DNA of 64,000 nucleotides from Bacillus sp. J37 (GCF_000518865.1 NZ_JAEK01000005.1:124001-188000), one strand, 5' to 3'; shown: positions 1 through 12,150, counted from the first letter of the stretch. Made by a program: numbers and translations. Notes: a model not told the origin generated them from the sequence alone.

Positions 1-3000
1 TGTGACAGACCTGATATTTGTACTAATTCAGAAAATGTTGTCGGCTTTGTATCTTCTAACATTTGGCGGACGAATCTAGTTCCGAATTCTGGTATTCCAA
101 GAGTTCCGGTCTTACACATAATTTGTTCCTCAGTTACACCAAGAGATTCCGTACCACTAAAGATTTTCATTACTTCAGGGTCATCAGTTGGAATGGTCTT
201 AGGATCAATACCACTTAAATCTTGAAGCATACGAATAACGGTAGGATCATCATGTCCTAATATATCAAGCTTCAACAAATTATCATGGATGGAATGGAAG
301 TCAAAATGAGTTGTTCTCCATTCTGATCCTGTTGCGTCAGCGGGATACTGAATTGGTGAAAAATCAAATATATCCATATAATCAGGCACTACAATAATTC
401 CGCCGGGGTGTTGGCCTGTTGTTCTTTTTACACCGGTACAGCCTTGAACTAGGCGATCAACCTCAGCACCACGATAAATAAGATTACGATCATTCGCATA
501 CCCTTTTACATAACCATAAGCCGTTTTCTCTGCAACTGTCCCTATCGTACCTGCACGGAAGACATTATCCTCACCAAAGAGAACTTTTGTATAGTTATGA
601 GCTGTTGGCTGATATTCACCTGAGAAGTTCAAATCAATATCGGGAACTTTGTCTCCTTTAAATCCAAGGAAAGTTTCGAACGGTATATCATGTCCATCTT
701 TTGTATATTGAGCCCCGCATTTCGGACATTCTTTGTTGGGTAAATCGAATCCGGAACCAACTGATCCATCATTAAAAAATTCAGAATGCTGACAATCAGG
801 GCAAACATAATGAGGTGGCAATGGGTTAACCTCAGTAATCTCTGTCATTGTTGCCACAAAGGACGAACCGACAGAACCACGGGAACCTACTAAGTATCCA
901 TCATCAAGAGATTTTTTTACCAACTTATGAGAAATTAAATAAATAACCGCAAAACCGTGTCCGATAATACTTTTTAATTCTTTCTCTAAACGGGCTTCTA
1001 CCAATTCTGGAAGGTTTTCACCATATATACTTCTTGCCATTGAGTAACTCATTTCACGGATCTCTTCATCAGCACCCTCAATTTTCGGTGTATACAGGTC
1101 ATCCTTTATTGGTTTTACTTCTTCAATCATATCAGCAATTTTATTTGTATTTTCTATGACAATTTGTTTCGCTTTTTCACTACCTAGGAAAGAAAAGCAT
1201 TCAAGCATTTCATCTGTTGTGCGGAAGTGAACATCCGGCAATTCATGGCGGTTTAATGGATTGGCTCCACCTTGAGAACTCACCAATATTTTTCGGTAGA
1301 CTTTATCAACTGGATTTAGATAATGTACATTTCCCGTTGCAACAACCGGTTTTTCTAGTTTTTCACCAAGTTTTACGATGTTTGTAACAATCTCTTGCAG
1401 AGATGCCTCGTCTTTAATGTAATCAAGCGCAATAAGATGCTTATACACATCCAAAGGGTGTACTTCCAAATAATCGTAATATGCCGCTATTTCTTCGACT
1501 TCCTCTGGAGACTTTTGCATCATCCCTTCAAAAACCTCTCCCTTATCACATGCCGATCCAATAATTAGACCTTCACGATACTTATTTAATTGAGAACGAG
1601 GTATACGAGGTACTCGGTAGAAATAATTAAGGTGAGAAATTGATACTAATTTAAACAGATTTTTTAACCCTGTTTCATTTTGAGCTAATACTGTCGCGTG
1701 ATAAGGACGAGAACGTTGGTACGCATTTCCTTTACCCATATTATCATTAAATTGATTATGGAACTCAATTCCCTTTTCAGCAGCATCCTTCAACATTTTT
1801 ATTAGTAAGTAGCCAGTTGCTTCGGCATCATAAATGGCACGGTGATGTTGAGTTAGCTCGATATCAAATCTCTTACAAAGCGTGTTAAGACGATGATTTT
1901 TCAGCTCCGGATATAAAAAGCGACCAAGCTCTAAAGTATCTATTACAGGATTTTTAGCTTTTCCTTCACCAAGAAGCTTTTTGTATCCTACATTTAGAAA
2001 CCCCATATCAAAGCTGGCATTATGAGCAACTAAAATGTCCTGACCAATCCATTCCTTAAACTTCCGTAAAACGATATCGACATTAGGAGCATCTCTTACC
2101 ATATCGTCTGTAATACCGGTTAGTTCTATCGTTGTGGCCGAAAGAGGATGATGTGGATTAGCGAATGATTCAAATCGATCAACAATTTCTCCATCACGGA
2201 CTTTAACTGCAGCAAGCTCAATTATCGTATCATATACAGCAGAAAGCCCAGTTGTTTCAACATCAAATACGACAAATGTTTCATCCGGCAAGTAGCGTTT
2301 ATCATCGTTATATGCAATAGGAACACCGTCATCAACTAAATTTATTTCGACACCGTATAAAATTTTTATACCATTCTTTTTTCCTGCTGAATAAGCTTCC
2401 GGGAATGATTGTGCAACAGCATGGTCTGTTAATGCAATTGCAGTATGCCCCCATTTTTTAGCTTGTTCAACATATTTGCTAACAGATGTGACAGCATCCA
2501 TCTGACTCATAGGTGAATGCAAATGCAACTCGACTCTTTTTTCACCTTCAGGAGTACGGTCTTGTCTTTCTTGGGGAGAAATCTCATTAATATCATTTGC
2601 GATCATCACTAGGTCACGGACAAATGTATCATTTTGAATACTTCCACGTACTTTCAGCCACATGCCTTTTTTAACTGCTTGTACCAATACGGCATCTTCT
2701 TTATCTCTTGCAAACATTTTAACTAATATTGAGCTTGTGTAGTCGGTGATTTTGAACGTTAATAATGTTCTTCCGCTTCGAAGCTCTTTTGTCTCAGCAT
2801 CAAATACATAACCTTGAATCGCAATTCTACGCTCCTCATCCTCAATCGATGCCATTGTTCTTATCTCTTCATCGTCTTTAATCGTATATCCAATCGTTAG
2901 TGGGCCTGTCAACTCCGGTTGACTTGACTCTTCCTTCTCAGCGTTTTCCATATCAGTTAAAGCTTGAAGCCCTCTTGCCTTATCCTCTTGAAGCTTTTGT

Positions 3001-3536
3001 TCCTGAAATTGCTTAATTTCCTCTTCAGTTACGGCCACTGTCGTATCTAATTGAAATGCCGGGAAACCGAACTGTTGAAAGCTTTCCTGAATTAATGAAG
3101 CATATTTACGCTTTATTGTCATTGCTTCTGTATCGGTTTTCGTTTTCACAATGACTTTTACTCCTTGAAGAGTGGGCTTTTGTTCATTGAGCAGTGCTAA
3201 CATTGGCGGTGAAATTCCATCCATTTCCTGAATACAAATTGACCAATAATCTTGAACTAACTTTTCATCAAAAGCGGAGTCTCTTGCTTCAAAGCTAAAG
3301 GAAACATCTGCTATATGTGAAAAGGCTTTTGATAATTTTGTATGAAATAAATGGTATACATTGAAGGGCAATATCTTTTCAAACTGAAAATGGAAATGCC
3401 ATTTCTTTAATTGTTTATGAACAGTTAAACGAGCAATTGAACCATTTCTAAAATGGACAACTGCAGCATCCTCTGTAAGATTTATTTGCTGAAGCAAAAG
3501 TTGAAATCGATCAACTTGGTTTGCTTGCATATCCAT
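1..3536 (-). CDS. polC: DNA polymerase III alpha subunit, PolC type (3' end cut off)
   Basis: Replicative polymerase of low-GC Gram-positives with built-in proofreading. About 1178 of the usual ~1437 residues are in the window; the C-terminus lies beyond base 1. Visible domains are an N-terminal and OB-fold region, a PHP domain (ELHLHS near residue 335), the DEDDh exonuclease inserted in it (DVETTG near 425), cysteine pairs CPDC and CPKCG near 905-930, and the polymerase catalytic aspartates in PDIDLNF near 966 and 968. The start is the ATG at 3536, with a strong GAGGGGG ribosome site 7 bases upstream; an in-frame ATG two codons later is less well spaced. It follows proS in the same direction but is separated by 163 bases containing inverted repeats, so it may have its own transcription unit. 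Confidence 0.97.
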   Translation of the reverse strand, partial: MDMQANQVDRFQLLLQQINLTEDAAVVHFRNGSIARLTVHKQLKKWHFHFQFEKILPFNVYHLFHTKLSKAFSHIADVSFSFEARDSAFDEKLVQDYWSICIQEMDGISPPMLALLNEQKPTLQGVKVIVKTKTDTEAMTIKRKYASLIQESFQQFGFPAFQLDTTVAVTEEEIKQFQEQKLQEDKARGLQALTDMENAEKEESSQPELTGPLTIGYTIKDDEEIRTMASIEDEERRIAIQGYVFDAETKELRSGRTLLTFKITDYTSSILVKMFARDKEDAVLVQAVKKGMWLKVRGSIQNDTFVRDLVMIANDINEISPQERQDRTPEGEKRVELHLHSPMSQMDAVTSVSKYVEQAKKWGHTAIALTDHAVAQSFPEAYSAGKKNGIKILYGVEINLVDDGVPIAYNDDKRYLPDETFVVFDVETTGLSAVYDTIIELAAVKVRDGEIVDRFESFANPHHPLSATTIELTGITDDMVRDAPNVDIVLRKFKEWIGQDILVAHNASFDMGFLNVGYKKLLGEGKAKNPVIDTLELGRFLYPELKNHRLNTLCKRFDIELTQHHRAIYDAEATGYLLIKMLKDAAEKGIEFHNQFNDNMGKGNAYQRSRPYHATVLAQNETGLKNLFKLVSISHLNYFYRVPRIPRSQLNKYREGLIIGSACDKGEVFEGMMQKSPEEVEEIAAYYDYLEVHPLDVYKHLIALDYIKDEASLQEIVTNIVKLGEKLEKPVVATGNVHYLNPVDKVYRKILVSSQGGANPLNRHELPDVHFRTTDEMLECFSFLGSEKAKQIVIENTNKIADMIEEVKPIKDDLYTPKIEGADEEIREMSYSMARSIYGENLPELVEARLEKELKSIIGHGFAVIYLISHKLVKKSLDDGYLVGSRGSVGSSFVATMTEITEVNPLPPHYVCPDCQHSEFFNDGSVGSGFDLPNKECPKCGAQYTKDGHDIPFETFLGFKGDKVPDIDLNFSGEYQPTAHNYTKVLFGEDNVFRAGTIGTVAEKTAYGYVKGYANDRNLIYRGAEVDRLVQGCTGVKRTTGQHPGGIIVVPDYMDIFDFSPIQYPADATGSEWRTTHFDFHSIHDNLLKLDILGHDDPTVIRMLQDLSGIDPKTIPTDDPEVMKIFSGTESLGVTEEQIMCKTGTLGIPEFGTRFVRQMLEDTKPTTFSELVQISGLS

Positions 3537-3584
3537 TTTTGTTCCCCCTCTCAAATAAGCATAGAGATTGTTCTTTCACAATTG

Positions 3585-3650
3585 AAGAGGCTGCCTCATT
3601 TCAGACAATTCCTAAAAGGAAATAGTCCTGTTAAATCGAGTCAGCCTCTT
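3585..3650. repeat. Inverted repeat between proS and polC
   Basis: A 9-base pair of arms (AAGAGGCTG and CAGCCTCTT) encloses about 48 bases. Smaller palindromes lie inside it (GAGGC-T-GCCTC and TTCCT-AAA-AGGAA). In the direction of proS transcription the 3' side lacks a run of T, so it does not look like a standard terminator for proS; on the plus strand the flank is T-rich. It may be a small interspersed palindromic element. The outer arms resemble those of the palindrome at 30765-30800. Confidence 0.5.
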
Positions 3651-3699
3651 CTTGTCATTTTATTATTTTAACATGGTTTTAACTTAGGAGTAAGCTTTT

Positions 3700-5403
3700 T
3701 TAGTTTCCAAGTAGTTCGGTTATTTTATCTTGAAGATCATTTATTGATACTTCAAATGATTCACCAGTTTTCCGAAGTTTAACTTCAACAATGCCTTCAT
3801 CAGCTTTTTTCCCCACTGTAATACGCACTGGTATTCCGATAAGATCTGAATCAGCAAATTTTACTCCTGCACGTTCTTGACGATCGTCTAGAAGCACTTC
3901 ATATCCGTTCCGGGAGAAATTTGAGTATAATTTATCCCCCAGATCCCTTTGTGTATCATTCTTTACGTTAACTGGGATGATGTGTAATTGGAATGGAGTT
4001 ACTGAATTCGGCCAAAGAATCCCATTTTCATCATTGTTTTGTTCAATAATTGCGGCTAACGTTCGTGATACTCCAATACCATAACAGCCCATAATCATGG
4101 GTTGAGAACGCCCATTTTCATCTAAAAATGTCGCATTCATAGCATGACTATATCGTGTTCCTAATTTAAATACGTGACCAACTTCAATGCCCTTTGCAAA
4201 TTTAATCGTTCCTTCACCGTCAGGAGAAACATCTCCTTCCTGGATAAAACGAAGGTCAACAAATTGGGACACTTTTGCATCACGTTCAATATTTACACCT
4301 GTATAATGGAATGGTTCTTCATTTGCTCCGCACACACCATTTACAATACTAGCAACTGCGTGATCTGCAATTACTTCCACTTGATCTGATACATTAATAG
4401 GACCGACATAACCCGGAGTACAATGTAACATTTCTTTTGTTTCTTCAGCAGTTGCCAATTCAACAACAGAAGCTCCATATACATTTTTCACCTTAATATC
4501 ATTTACTTCATGATCCCCACGTACAAGCACAAGGACAAACTTTTCGTCAACTTTGAATAAAACAGACTTAATGCATTTTTGGTTTGAAACTTGTAAAAAA
4601 CCAGAAACCTCTTCAATTGTCTTTTGGTTTGGCGTTTCCATTTTCTTTAGTTCTGCAAATGGTTCACTGCTTTTCTCATATGTTGTGATAACAGGTGCCA
4701 TCTCAATGTTTGCAGCATATTGAGATGTATCAGAATAGGCAATTGTGTCTTCTCCAATATCAGATAAAACCATAAATTCATGTGTATCCGTTCCACCCAT
4801 TGCACCTGAGTCAGCAATAACCGCTCTAAAATCTAAACCACAACGTGAGAAGATATTCTGATAGGCAGTAAACATCTTTTGATAACCTTCATCCAAACTC
4901 TCATTTGTTGCATGGAATGTATATGCATCTTTCATAATAAATTCACGTCCCCGTAATACTCCGAAACGCGGGCGCTTTTCATCACGAAATTTTGTTTGAA
5001 TTTGATATAAAGCTAAAGGAAGACGTTTATATGATTTTACTTCATCTCTCACAAGACTTGTAATCATTTCTTCATGAGTTGCACCAAGTGCAAATTCTCT
5101 ATTATGGCGATCTTTTAATCTCATTAATTCTGGTCCGTAGGAATACCAACGCCCAGATTCTTGCCATAATTCACTTTGTTGTAGAGCGGGCATTAATAAT
5201 TCAGAAGCCCCTGCATTGTCCATTTCTTCACGTACAATTTGTTCGATTTTTTTCAGAACCTTGTGCGCTAAAGGTAAGTAGCTATATACACCACTCGTGT
5301 TTTGTCTAATAAATCCAGCTCGCAGCATAAGCTGATGGCTTTTCACTTCAGCATCAGCCGGAACTTCTCTAAGAGTAGGAATAAATGTCATACTTTGTTT
5401 CAT
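3700..5403 (-). CDS. proS: Prolyl-tRNA synthetase (bacterial type)
   Basis: Charges tRNA-Pro with proline in the cytoplasm. It is a class II synthetase: motif 2 is seen in [21 protein letters not shown], motif 3 in [10 protein letters not shown], and a long insertion domain with editing function lies between them, as in the long bacterial type. The length is 567 residues, close to the family norm. The ATG at 5403 (protein begins [10 protein letters not shown]) is preferred because AGAGGTG lies 6 bases upstream; the in-frame GTG at 5412 sits inside that ribosome site. It lies 32 bases downstream of rseP in the uppS-cdsA-dxr-rseP-proS cluster. Confidence 0.97.
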   Translation of the reverse strand: MKQSMTFIPTLREVPADAEVKSHQLMLRAGFIRQNTSGVYSYLPLAHKVLKKIEQIVREEMDNAGASELLMPALQQSELWQESGRWYSYGPELMRLKDRHNREFALGATHEEMITSLVRDEVKSYKRLPLALYQIQTKFRDEKRPRFGVLRGREFIMKDAYTFHATNESLDEGYQKMFTAYQNIFSRCGLDFRAVIADSGAMGGTDTHEFMVLSDIGEDTIAYSDTSQYAANIEMAPVITTYEKSSEPFAELKKMETPNQKTIEEVSGFLQVSNQKCIKSVLFKVDEKFVLVLVRGDHEVNDIKVKNVYGASVVELATAEETKEMLHCTPGYVGPINVSDQVEVIADHAVASIVNGVCGANEEPFHYTGVNIERDAKVSQFVDLRFIQEGDVSPDGEGTIKFAKGIEVGHVFKLGTRYSHAMNATFLDENGRSQPMIMGCYGIGVSRTLAAIIEQNNDENGILWPNSVTPFQLHIIPVNVKNDTQRDLGDKLYSNFSRNGYEVLLDDRQERAGVKFADSDLIGIPVRITVGKKADEGIVEVKLRKTGESFEVSINDLQDKITELLGN

Positions 5404-5435
5404 TACGAGCACCTCTATTTTAAATTAACTTTTGT

Positions 5436-6695
5436 TTATAGAAATAAACGTTGAATATCATTCCACGTCACAACTAACATTAACAACATTAATAACGAGA
5501 AACCAATAAAATGAACGATACCTTCTTTTTGTCGATCGATAGGCTTTCCTCTTAATGCTTCAATAAATAAAAATAATAAACGTCCACCATCTAAGGCCGG
5601 AATAGGTAATAAATTAACAATACCTAAATTTATACTCAACAGAGCAGCCCATCTTAAGAGGTTCGTAGTACCTGACTCAGCAACTTGATCTGTCATGTCA
5701 TAAATACCGACAGGTCCTGACAGCATATCAATTGAAAATTGACCTGTTACAAGCTTCCCAAAACTAATTAATATTTCTTTTGTCCAAGTAAATGTTTCAA
5801 CAAATCCATATTTGAGGGAGCTTCCAAAGGATTTATCAACAGGATTATACGCACCAATGCGCCCAATCACATTCTCGCCTACTTTTGTTGCTTCGGGGAT
5901 CACTTCATAGCTTAACATTTCACCATCACGTTCAACTTCAAAGGTTAATTCCTCGTCAGGACTTTCCTGAATAATTGACACGACACTTTCCCAAGTAGAA
6001 GTTGCTTCTCCTTCAATTGAATGAATGACATCCCCTTCTTGTAGTCCAGCTTTATTCGCGGAACCATCAGATGTTAACTCACCTAATCTAGCTTCATTAA
6101 CCGGCGCCCCTTGGATAAATCCAAGAGAAAACAAAATAACGAAAGCCAGGAGGAAATTCATAAAAGGACCAGCAAAAATTGCTGCAATCCTTTGACCAAC
6201 CGTCTTGGATTGGAACTGTCGGTTAAAAGGAGCAATCTGTGTTTGTTGTCCATCCACAATGAAATAAGAAGTTTCACTTACTTCAAACCTTTTTAAAAAT
6301 TCATCTTCCCCGTGTTCATAACCCGAAATAAACATGCCATGTTCCAAATCTACATTTTCAACTTCAATGATTCTTGCATTTGGATATTTTTCTTTGTTAT
6401 TTAATATGATTTTTTCTACTTTTTCTTCTTTATTAAAAAGTAAGCCCACATTATGACCCGGCTTTACTTCAATTACCTCGGGATCTTCTCCAGCCATTCG
6501 AACAAAGCCGCCAATTGGCAGTAGACGAATCGTATAAACTGTTTCATTCTTCTTGAAGGATAATATTTTAGGACCAAAGCCTATTGCGAATTCCCGACAA
6601 AGGATGCCCGCTCGATTTGCAAGTATTAAATGGCCGAGCTCATGAAAGAAAACCAGAGCACCGAAAATAAGAACAAACGCTATCACTGTATTCAT
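5436..6695 (-). CDS. rseP: Site-2 intramembrane zinc metalloprotease (RseP/RasP)
   Basis: Cleaves transmembrane substrates such as anti-sigma factors and leftover signal peptides within the membrane. The zinc-binding HELGH is at residues 18-22 in the first membrane helix, a PDZ domain spans roughly residues 190-270, and the second active-site motif is in NLLPIPALDGGRL near 365. The C-terminus holds further hydrophobic helices. At 419 residues it matches RasP (YluC) of B. subtilis. It begins at an ATG with AAGGTGG upstream, 15 bases after dxr. The linkage to cdsA, dxr and uppS is conserved in Bacilli. Confidence 0.96.
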   Translation of the reverse strand: MNTVIAFVLIFGALVFFHELGHLILANRAGILCREFAIGFGPKILSFKKNETVYTIRLLPIGGFVRMAGEDPEVIEVKPGHNVGLLFNKEEKVEKIILNNKEKYPNARIIEVENVDLEHGMFISGYEHGEDEFLKRFEVSETSYFIVDGQQTQIAPFNRQFQSKTVGQRIAAIFAGPFMNFLLAFVILFSLGFIQGAPVNEARLGELTSDGSANKAGLQEGDVIHSIEGEATSTWESVVSIIQESPDEELTFEVERDGEMLSYEVIPEATKVGENVIGRIGAYNPVDKSFGSSLKYGFVETFTWTKEILISFGKLVTGQFSIDMLSGPVGIYDMTDQVAESGTTNLLRWAALLSINLGIVNLLPIPALDGGRLLFLFIEALRGKPIDRQKEGIVHFIGFSLLMLLMLVVTWNDIQRLFL

Positions 6696-6710
6696 TTTGT
6701 ATGACCACCT

Positions 6711-7862
6711 TTATGAGATTAATGTTTGTACAAAATTTCGAGTTTGTTGATCAACTTCCTGAATTTCCTCCAACTCAGGATGTGCGATGCTCTCATGCTT
6801 AACCATTGCTCTTTCGATAAATTCCTCAATTTGAAGAAATTTAATTTTCCCATTTAAAAATGCAGCTACAGCCTCTTCATTTGCTGCATTTAGAACCGTC
6901 GGCATTGTTCCACCTATTTTACCCGAATCATAGGCAAATTGTAAGCATTTATACCTGTCAAAATCTGCTTTTTCAAAGTGTAATTTCCCAACTTCCCATA
7001 AATCCAGTCTCTTCGAATTTTTCACTTGTAATCGATTAGGGAAAGTTAAAGCATATTGAATTGGAACTCTCATATCAGGTGTTCCTAATTGTGCAATAAT
7101 ACTATGATCTTGAAATTCGACTAAAGAATGAATGATACTTTCTTTATGTAATAAGACATCTATTTTTTCATAAGGGATGTCAAAAAGCCAATGAGCTTCT
7201 ATAACCTCTAAACCCTTATTCATCATTGTTGCAGAATCAATTGTAATCTTCGCACCCATCGACCAGTTGGGATGATTAAGTGCTTGCTCTACTGTTACAT
7301 CGGTTAGTTCTTCTCTTGTTTTATCACGAAAACTTCCTCCTGAAGCAGTAACAATCAGTCTTTCAATACTTTTTGGATTTTCACCTTGTAGGCATTGAAA
7401 AATGGCTGAATGCTCGCTGTCTACTGGTAAAAGATCAACACCATATTTTCTAGCATGTTCTGTTACAAGATGACCTGCCGTTACGAGAGTTTCCTTGTTT
7501 GCTAAGGCAATCGTAATTTTGTGTTCAATTGCCTTTAATGTAGGGACCAGACCAACACTACCGACAACAGCATTAACCAAACAATCTACTCCATCAAAAA
7601 TAGCTGCTTCGATAAGAGCATTCTGCCCATAACCGATCTTTACCTCTTCATTCGGTATCTCTAATTTTAATTTTTCATATGTTTCTTTATCCTTAACAGC
7701 TACAAAATTCGGCTGAAATTGACGAATAATCTTAATTCCTGATGATATATTGCTTCCAAAAGACATGGAAACCAATTTAAATTGATTTGGGTGTGCATTG
7801 ATTACATCCAATGTTTGTATACCTATAGACCCTGTAGCACCCAAAAGACTAATTTTTTTCAC
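6711..7862 (-). CDS. dxr: 1-deoxy-D-xylulose 5-phosphate reductoisomerase
   Basis: Second step of the MEP isoprenoid pathway: converts DXP to MEP using NADPH and a divalent metal. The NADPH-binding GATGSIG lies at residues 8-14, the metal site in [10 protein letters not shown], and the flexible catalytic loop near [22 protein letters not shown]. The best start is the GTG at 7862, giving 383 residues, with GGAAG 7 bases upstream; a TTG at 7880 has no ribosome site. It lies between cdsA and rseP, so isoprenoid precursor supply and lipid-carrier synthesis (uppS) share one cluster. Confidence 0.96.
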   Translation of the reverse strand: MKKISLLGATGSIGIQTLDVINAHPNQFKLVSMSFGSNISSGIKIIRQFQPNFVAVKDKETYEKLKLEIPNEEVKIGYGQNALIEAAIFDGVDCLVNAVVGSVGLVPTLKAIEHKITIALANKETLVTAGHLVTEHARKYGVDLLPVDSEHSAIFQCLQGENPKSIERLIVTASGGSFRDKTREELTDVTVEQALNHPNWSMGAKITIDSATMMNKGLEVIEAHWLFDIPYEKIDVLLHKESIIHSLVEFQDHSIIAQLGTPDMRVPIQYALTFPNRLQVKNSKRLDLWEVGKLHFEKADFDRYKCLQFAYDSGKIGGTMPTVLNAANEEAVAAFLNGKIKFLQIEEFIERAMVKHESIAHPELEEIQEVDQQTRNFVQTLIS

Positions 7863-7903
7863 GAAGTCACTTCCAATCAAAGATAAAATACGTTTGCTTG
7901 GAC

Positions 7904-8701
7904 TTATAAACTAAATACGATACTTAAAAAATGCATTAAAGGTAAAACAAATAATAAACTGTCAAAACGATCAAGAATTCCTCCGTGTCCAGGGAGGATA
8001 GTTCCTGAATCCTTTACCTGATAGTGTCGCTTAAATGCAGATTCAACAAGATCACCTATTTGTCCAAAAATTGAGAGGAAAACGGTCATAATTATAACAA
8101 TTACATAATTATCAAACACATTTGTAAAATACTGATAGATACATGCAAAAATAGCCGCAAATACCACGCCACCTAGTGCACCCTCTATTGTTTTATTTGG
8201 ACTTATTTCAGGCCAAAGTTTATTTTTCCCCAATGATCGTCCAACAAAATATGCACCTGAATCTGTCACCCATATTAAAAATAATGCATAAAATACATGA
8301 TTTAAATCAATATTTCTTGTCTCAATAAAAAAGTAAAATCCAATACCTAAATAAAATACAGCGATTACTACAAATCCTACATCATCAAAGGTGAATTTAT
8401 TTTTTGCCAGAACTGTATATGTCAAAAGCAACAGAAGTCCGAGCAATGCAAATTCAGCTTTCGAGAAAATTAAATCATTTATTAATGATATATAAGAATT
8501 TGGTATTAATAGAACCCATAATATTAATAAACTAATGAACCCAGGAAAACTAGCCAACGATATTTTTTTCATTCGTAATAATTCATATAATCCGATTGAC
8601 GCGAGTAAATAAACAAATATCGTAAACGGCAGTTTCCCGTAAATAACAAACGGAAGAAATAAAGCAGCAGCTATAACAGCTGTTAAAATTCGTTGTTTCA
8701 T
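7904..8701 (-). CDS. cdsA: Phosphatidate cytidylyltransferase (CDP-diglyceride synthase)
   Basis: Makes CDP-diacylglycerol from CTP and phosphatidic acid, the branch point of phospholipid synthesis, in the cytoplasmic membrane. It is a very hydrophobic protein with about seven or eight predicted membrane helices. The family signature is near the C-terminus ([11 protein letters not shown] followed by [13 protein letters not shown]). Length is 265 residues, near the Bacillus norm. It lies 18 bases after uppS and 41 bases before the dxr start. Confidence 0.95.
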   Translation of the reverse strand: MKQRILTAVIAAALFLPFVIYGKLPFTIFVYLLASIGLYELLRMKKISLASFPGFISLLILWVLLIPNSYISLINDLIFSKAEFALLGLLLLLTYTVLAKNKFTFDDVGFVVIAVFYLGIGFYFFIETRNIDLNHVFYALFLIWVTDSGAYFVGRSLGKNKLWPEISPNKTIEGALGGVVFAAIFACIYQYFTNVFDNYVIVIIMTVFLSIFGQIGDLVESAFKRHYQVKDSGTILPGHGGILDRFDSLLFVLPLMHFLSIVFSL

Positions 8702-8719
8702 TTTTTTACTTCATCACCT

Positions 8720-9499
8720 TTATACGCCACCAAATCTGCGGCCTCTATGTTGATATGTGTGAATGGCTTGTAATAAACATTGCTCATTAAAATCTGGCCA
8801 AAGGACATCAGTAAACCAAAATTCTGTATAAGCAAGTTGCCATAGCATAAAATTACTTAATCTTATTTCCCCGCTTGTTCTAATTAACAAATCAGGGTCA
8901 GGTAGTGTTTGTGTCATTAAATAATTCGAAAAGATACTTTCATCAATTTCTTCTTTTTTTAATTTTCCTGATTCTACCTGTTTTACAATATCCTGTACTG
9001 CAGCAATGATCTCCGTACGGCTTCCATAGTTTAATGCAAAATTCAAAATAAGCCCATCATTATCTTTCGTTTCTTCAATTGCTTTATCCACAGCTTTTAA
9101 TGTGTGAATTGGAAGTTTATTCTTATCTCCCATTACACGAACCTGAACATTTTCTTCAATTAATTCAGGTAGAAAAGTAGTCAGAAATTCTTCCGGTAAC
9201 TTCATTAAATAATCTACTTCAACCTTCGGCCGTTTCCAGTTTTCTGTTGAAAATGCATATAATGTAAGAGCATTAACCCCCAAAGCATTAGCCTGCTTTG
9301 TAACTCTTCTTACAACCTTCATACCCTCATGATGACCGGCAATTCTTGGAAGTGCACGTTTTTTCGCCCATCTCCCATTTCCATCCATAATGATTGCAAT
9401 ATGCTTGGGTATTTCCCCCTTTAATAGTTCCTCTTGATTTATGATTTGTTTGTTGGATAGATCAGGAGATCCTCTCCATTTTTTAAATATGTTGAGCAT
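8720..9499 (-). CDS. uppS: Undecaprenyl diphosphate synthase (cis-prenyltransferase)
   Basis: Extends farnesyl diphosphate with isopentenyl units to make the C55 lipid carrier for peptidoglycan and teichoic acid. The catalytic aspartate is D39 in IAIIMDGNGRWA, followed by PRIAGHHEGM. The C-terminal signature LIRTSGEIRLSNFMLWQ and TEFWFTDVLWPDF are intact. Length is 259 residues. It is the first gene of the uppS-cdsA-dxr-rseP-proS group; the frr terminator lies about 65 bases upstream of its start, which suggests its own promoter in the remaining gap. Confidence 0.97.
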   Translation of the reverse strand: MLNIFKKWRGSPDLSNKQIINQEELLKGEIPKHIAIIMDGNGRWAKKRALPRIAGHHEGMKVVRRVTKQANALGVNALTLYAFSTENWKRPKVEVDYLMKLPEEFLTTFLPELIEENVQVRVMGDKNKLPIHTLKAVDKAIEETKDNDGLILNFALNYGSRTEIIAAVQDIVKQVESGKLKKEEIDESIFSNYLMTQTLPDPDLLIRTSGEIRLSNFMLWQLAYTEFWFTDVLWPDFNEQCLLQAIHTYQHRGRRFGGV

Positions 9500-9563
9500 G
9501 TGATTCCTCCATCACCCAATAATTCCTGTTTCTCATTCTACTTTGATGACGTTAACAGTATTA

Positions 9564-9594
9564 ACAAAAAAACCCCCTGTAAACATTAGAGGGT
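9564..9594 (-). terminator. Intrinsic terminator after frr
   Basis: On the minus strand a stem of ACCCTCT with AGGGGGT is followed directly by a run of seven T. It lies about 90 bases after the frr stop and ends the pyrH-frr unit before uppS. Confidence 0.8.
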
Positions 9595-9686
9595 CTTTTC
9601 ATACCTATTGTACATATTTTTTGTCGATTAGGAAACTGAAAATTTCCATATGCGAATGGAATTTAAGAATTCATTTAACGAATGAA

Positions 9687-10244
9687 TTAAACTTCCAAAA
9701 TTTCCTTTTCTTTATCTTTAGCAACTTGGTCAATTTTAACGATGTATTCATCTGTTAATTTTTGTACATTTTCAGTATTGCTGCGTAATTCATCTTCTGT
9801 GATCTCACCATTTTTTTCAAGTTTTTTTAACTCATCATTGCCATCACGTCGAATATTTCTAATAGCAACCTTTGCTTCTTCACCATACTTTTTAACCAAT
9901 TTAACAAGATCTTTTCTTCTTTCTTCAGTTAACGCAGGAATTGATAAGCGAATTAAAGAACCATCGTTAGCAGGTGTTAAACCTAGATCTGATTTTAAAA
10001 TTGCTTTTTCAATATCACCAAGTACAGTTTTGTCATATGGTTGAATGACTAATAGGCGTGCTTCCGGGACACTGATAGAAGCAAGTTGATTAACAGGTGT
10101 AGGTGCACCGTAGTAGTCAACAGATATTTTATCAAGAAGATTTGCGCTTGCACGCCCAGCCCTTACAGACGCTAATTCACGACTTAAAGAACCAACAGCT
10201 TTTTCCATTTTTTCTTTCGTGTTTGCTAATACTTGTTTAGCCAT
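9687..10244 (-). CDS. frr: Ribosome recycling factor
   Basis: With EF-G, splits the post-termination ribosome so subunits can be reused. The 185-residue length and the opening sequence ([16 protein letters not shown], then [15 protein letters not shown]) match the family, as does the C-terminal helical bundle. It starts at an ATG just 2 bases after the pyrH stop, so the two are surely co-transcribed, and an intrinsic terminator follows. Confidence 0.98.
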   Translation of the reverse strand: MAKQVLANTKEKMEKAVGSLSRELASVRAGRASANLLDKISVDYYGAPTPVNQLASISVPEARLLVIQPYDKTVLGDIEKAILKSDLGLTPANDGSLIRLSIPALTEERRKDLVKLVKKYGEEAKVAIRNIRRDGNDELKKLEKNGEITEDELRSNTENVQKLTDEYIVKIDQVAKDKEKEILEV

Positions 10245-10246
10245 GA

Positions 10247-10969
10247 TTATTTCCCCCTAACTATTGTTCCGATATTTTCACCAGTTACGGCACGTTTAAT
10301 ATTTCCTTCTTCCATAATTGAAAAAACAATTAACGGTATATCATTGTCCATACATAGAGATGATGCAGTCGAATCCATAACTGCTAAACCTTCTTTAAGA
10401 ACATCCAAGTATGATAGTGTCTCATATTTTACTGCATTTTTATCAACACGAGGATCTGCACTGTAAACACCATCAACATTGTTTTTAGCCATTAGAATTA
10501 CATCTGCCTCAATTTCCGCAGCACGAAGAGCAGCTGTTGTATCAGTTGAGAAGTAAGGATTTCCTGTTCCAGCTGCAAAAATAACAACTCGTTTTTTCTC
10601 GAGGTGACGAATTGCTTTTCTTCTTATGTAAGGCTCTGCAACCTGTCTCATTTCAATCGATGTTTGTACTCGTGTCTGAATTCCTTGTGTTTCAAGGCTA
10701 TCTTGTAAAGCCAAGGAATTCATCACAGTCGCAAGCATTCCCATATAATCAGCAGTTGCACGATCCATTCCCATTTCACTGCCAATCTTTCCACGCCAGA
10801 TGTTTCCACCGCCTACAACAACTGCAACTTCTACATCTAATTCTGCAATTTCTTTCACTTGTTTTGCAATTGATTGAATAACAGATGGATTTATTCCAAA
10901 ACCATTGTCACCTGCAAGTGCTTCACCACTTAATTTAAGTACAATACGTTGATACTTAGGTTTACTCAT
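10247..10969 (-). CDS. pyrH: Uridylate kinase
   Basis: Phosphorylates UMP to UDP; a hexameric amino acid kinase-family enzyme unrelated to eukaryotic UMP kinases. The N-terminal KLSGEALAG phosphate-binding loop, [11 protein letters not shown] and the [17 protein letters not shown] segment are all present. The ATG at 10969 is chosen because GGAGG lies 5 bases upstream and it gives 240 residues, the Bacillus length; the longer reading starts at a TTG within the leader. It is coupled to frr. Confidence 0.97.
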   Translation of the reverse strand: MSKPKYQRIVLKLSGEALAGDNGFGINPSVIQSIAKQVKEIAELDVEVAVVVGGGNIWRGKIGSEMGMDRATADYMGMLATVMNSLALQDSLETQGIQTRVQTSIEMRQVAEPYIRRKAIRHLEKKRVVIFAAGTGNPYFSTDTTAALRAAEIEADVILMAKNNVDGVYSADPRVDKNAVKYETLSYLDVLKEGLAVMDSTASSLCMDNDIPLIVFSIMEEGNIKRAVTGENIGTIVRGK

Positions 10970-11031
10970 AATTACCTCCAACTCTCTATCCGCTCTTAGT
11001 TTACATGTCCTACATATATCTTATGCTCATC

Positions 11032-11066
11032 TCGAAAAGAAGGGAACACTGGCTGTGTTCCCTTTT
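11032..11066 (-). terminator. Intrinsic terminator after tsf
   Basis: Perfect 10-bp stem (AAGGGAACAC / GTGTTCCCTT) with a 5-base loop, followed on the minus strand by CTTTTC. The opposite strand also has T after the stem. It lies about 57 bases after the tsf stop. Confidence 0.85.
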
Positions 11067-11122
11067 TCCATTATAAGAAAATTTTCTCTAGTTTAGACAA
11101 AATTAATTCAATGTGTTTGCTA

Positions 11123-12004
11123 TTATTTTTTGACTTGGCTCATTACTTCTTCAGCGAAGTTATCTTGACGTTTCTCAATTCCTTCACCAACTTCATAACG
11201 GATGAAAGTTTTTACAGTTGCGCCTTTAGACTCAACAAATTGTTTTACTTTTTGATCAGGATTTTTAACGAAACTTTGATCTAATAAGCAAATTTCTTCA
11301 AAATACTTACCTAGGCGTCCTTCAACCATTTTAGCAACGATGTTTTCCGGTTTACCTTCGTTCAATGCCTGCTCAGTTAAAACTTTACGTTCATGCTCAG
11401 CTTCTTCAGCAGAAACTTGGTCACGTGAAACATATTTCGGGTTAACTGCAGCAGCATGCATCGCAACATCTTTAGCAGCCTCTTCATCGGTTGTACCTTC
11501 TAATAATGTTAGTACGCCAATACGTCCGCCCATGTGAAGGTAAGCACCAAAAGCATCATTATCAGTTTTCGATAATACTGAAAAACGACGAAGAGTGATT
11601 TTTTCACCGATTTTTGCAATTGCTGAGTTAATGTAATCTGCTACTGTAGTTCCATTACCCATTGTTTCAGCTAAAGCAGCTTCAGCATCAGCAGGTTTCT
11701 TTTCTAATAAGAAATCAGCTAATCCGTTAATCAATTCTTTAAAGCCTTCATTTTTTGCAACGAAGTCAGTTTCAGAGTTTACTTCAAGGATAACAGCTTC
11801 ATTTCCGTTTACTTTCACTAAAGTAGAACCTTCCGCTGCAATACGATCAGCTTTTTTAGCTGCTTTCGCAATCCCTTTTTCACGAAGATAGTCAATTGCT
11901 TGATCCATATCTCCGTTTGTTTCAGTTAACGCTTTTTTACAATCCATCATTCCAGCGCCAGTTTTTTCACGTAATTCTTTAACCATTTGAGCAGTTACTG
12001 CCAT
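11123..12004 (-). CDS. tsf: Translation elongation factor Ts
   Basis: Nucleotide exchange factor for EF-Tu. The opening [20 protein letters not shown], the UBA-like N-terminal domain and [10 protein letters not shown] are family hallmarks. The ATG at 12004 gives 293 residues and has AAGGAGG upstream; the longer frame to 12028 has no support. It follows rpsB with a strong terminator between them, so tsf is expressed either by read-through or from a promoter in the 12030-12150 gap, which I could not define. Confidence 0.98.
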   Translation of the reverse strand: MAVTAQMVKELREKTGAGMMDCKKALTETNGDMDQAIDYLREKGIAKAAKKADRIAAEGSTLVKVNGNEAVILEVNSETDFVAKNEGFKELINGLADFLLEKKPADAEAALAETMGNGTTVADYINSAIAKIGEKITLRRFSVLSKTDNDAFGAYLHMGGRIGVLTLLEGTTDEEAAKDVAMHAAAVNPKYVSRDQVSAEEAEHERKVLTEQALNEGKPENIVAKMVEGRLGKYFEEICLLDQSFVKNPDQKVKQFVESKGATVKTFIRYEVGEGIEKRQDNFAEEVMSQVKK

Positions 12005-12150
12005 AACGGTATTCCTCCTTAAGGTCATATAGGTTTGGGTTACATTAAATCATTCAATAAAAATAGAATGTTCTCATCATTATGTTAGGTTACACCATAT
12101 GCTGTAATACATAACATATTGGAATATTCACTCAGTATGTAGCTTGCTTT

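Noticed and set aside
3453-3671. Plus-strand 72-residue frame across the polC start and the polC-proS gap
   Set aside because: Antisense to the polC start and made from the palindrome; no ribosome site or recognisable protein. All other plus-strand frames are likewise antisense to strong genes.
9742-10044. Plus-strand 100-residue frame antisense to frr
   Set aside because: Complement of a highly conserved gene; hydrophobic Ser-rich translation typical of antisense frames.
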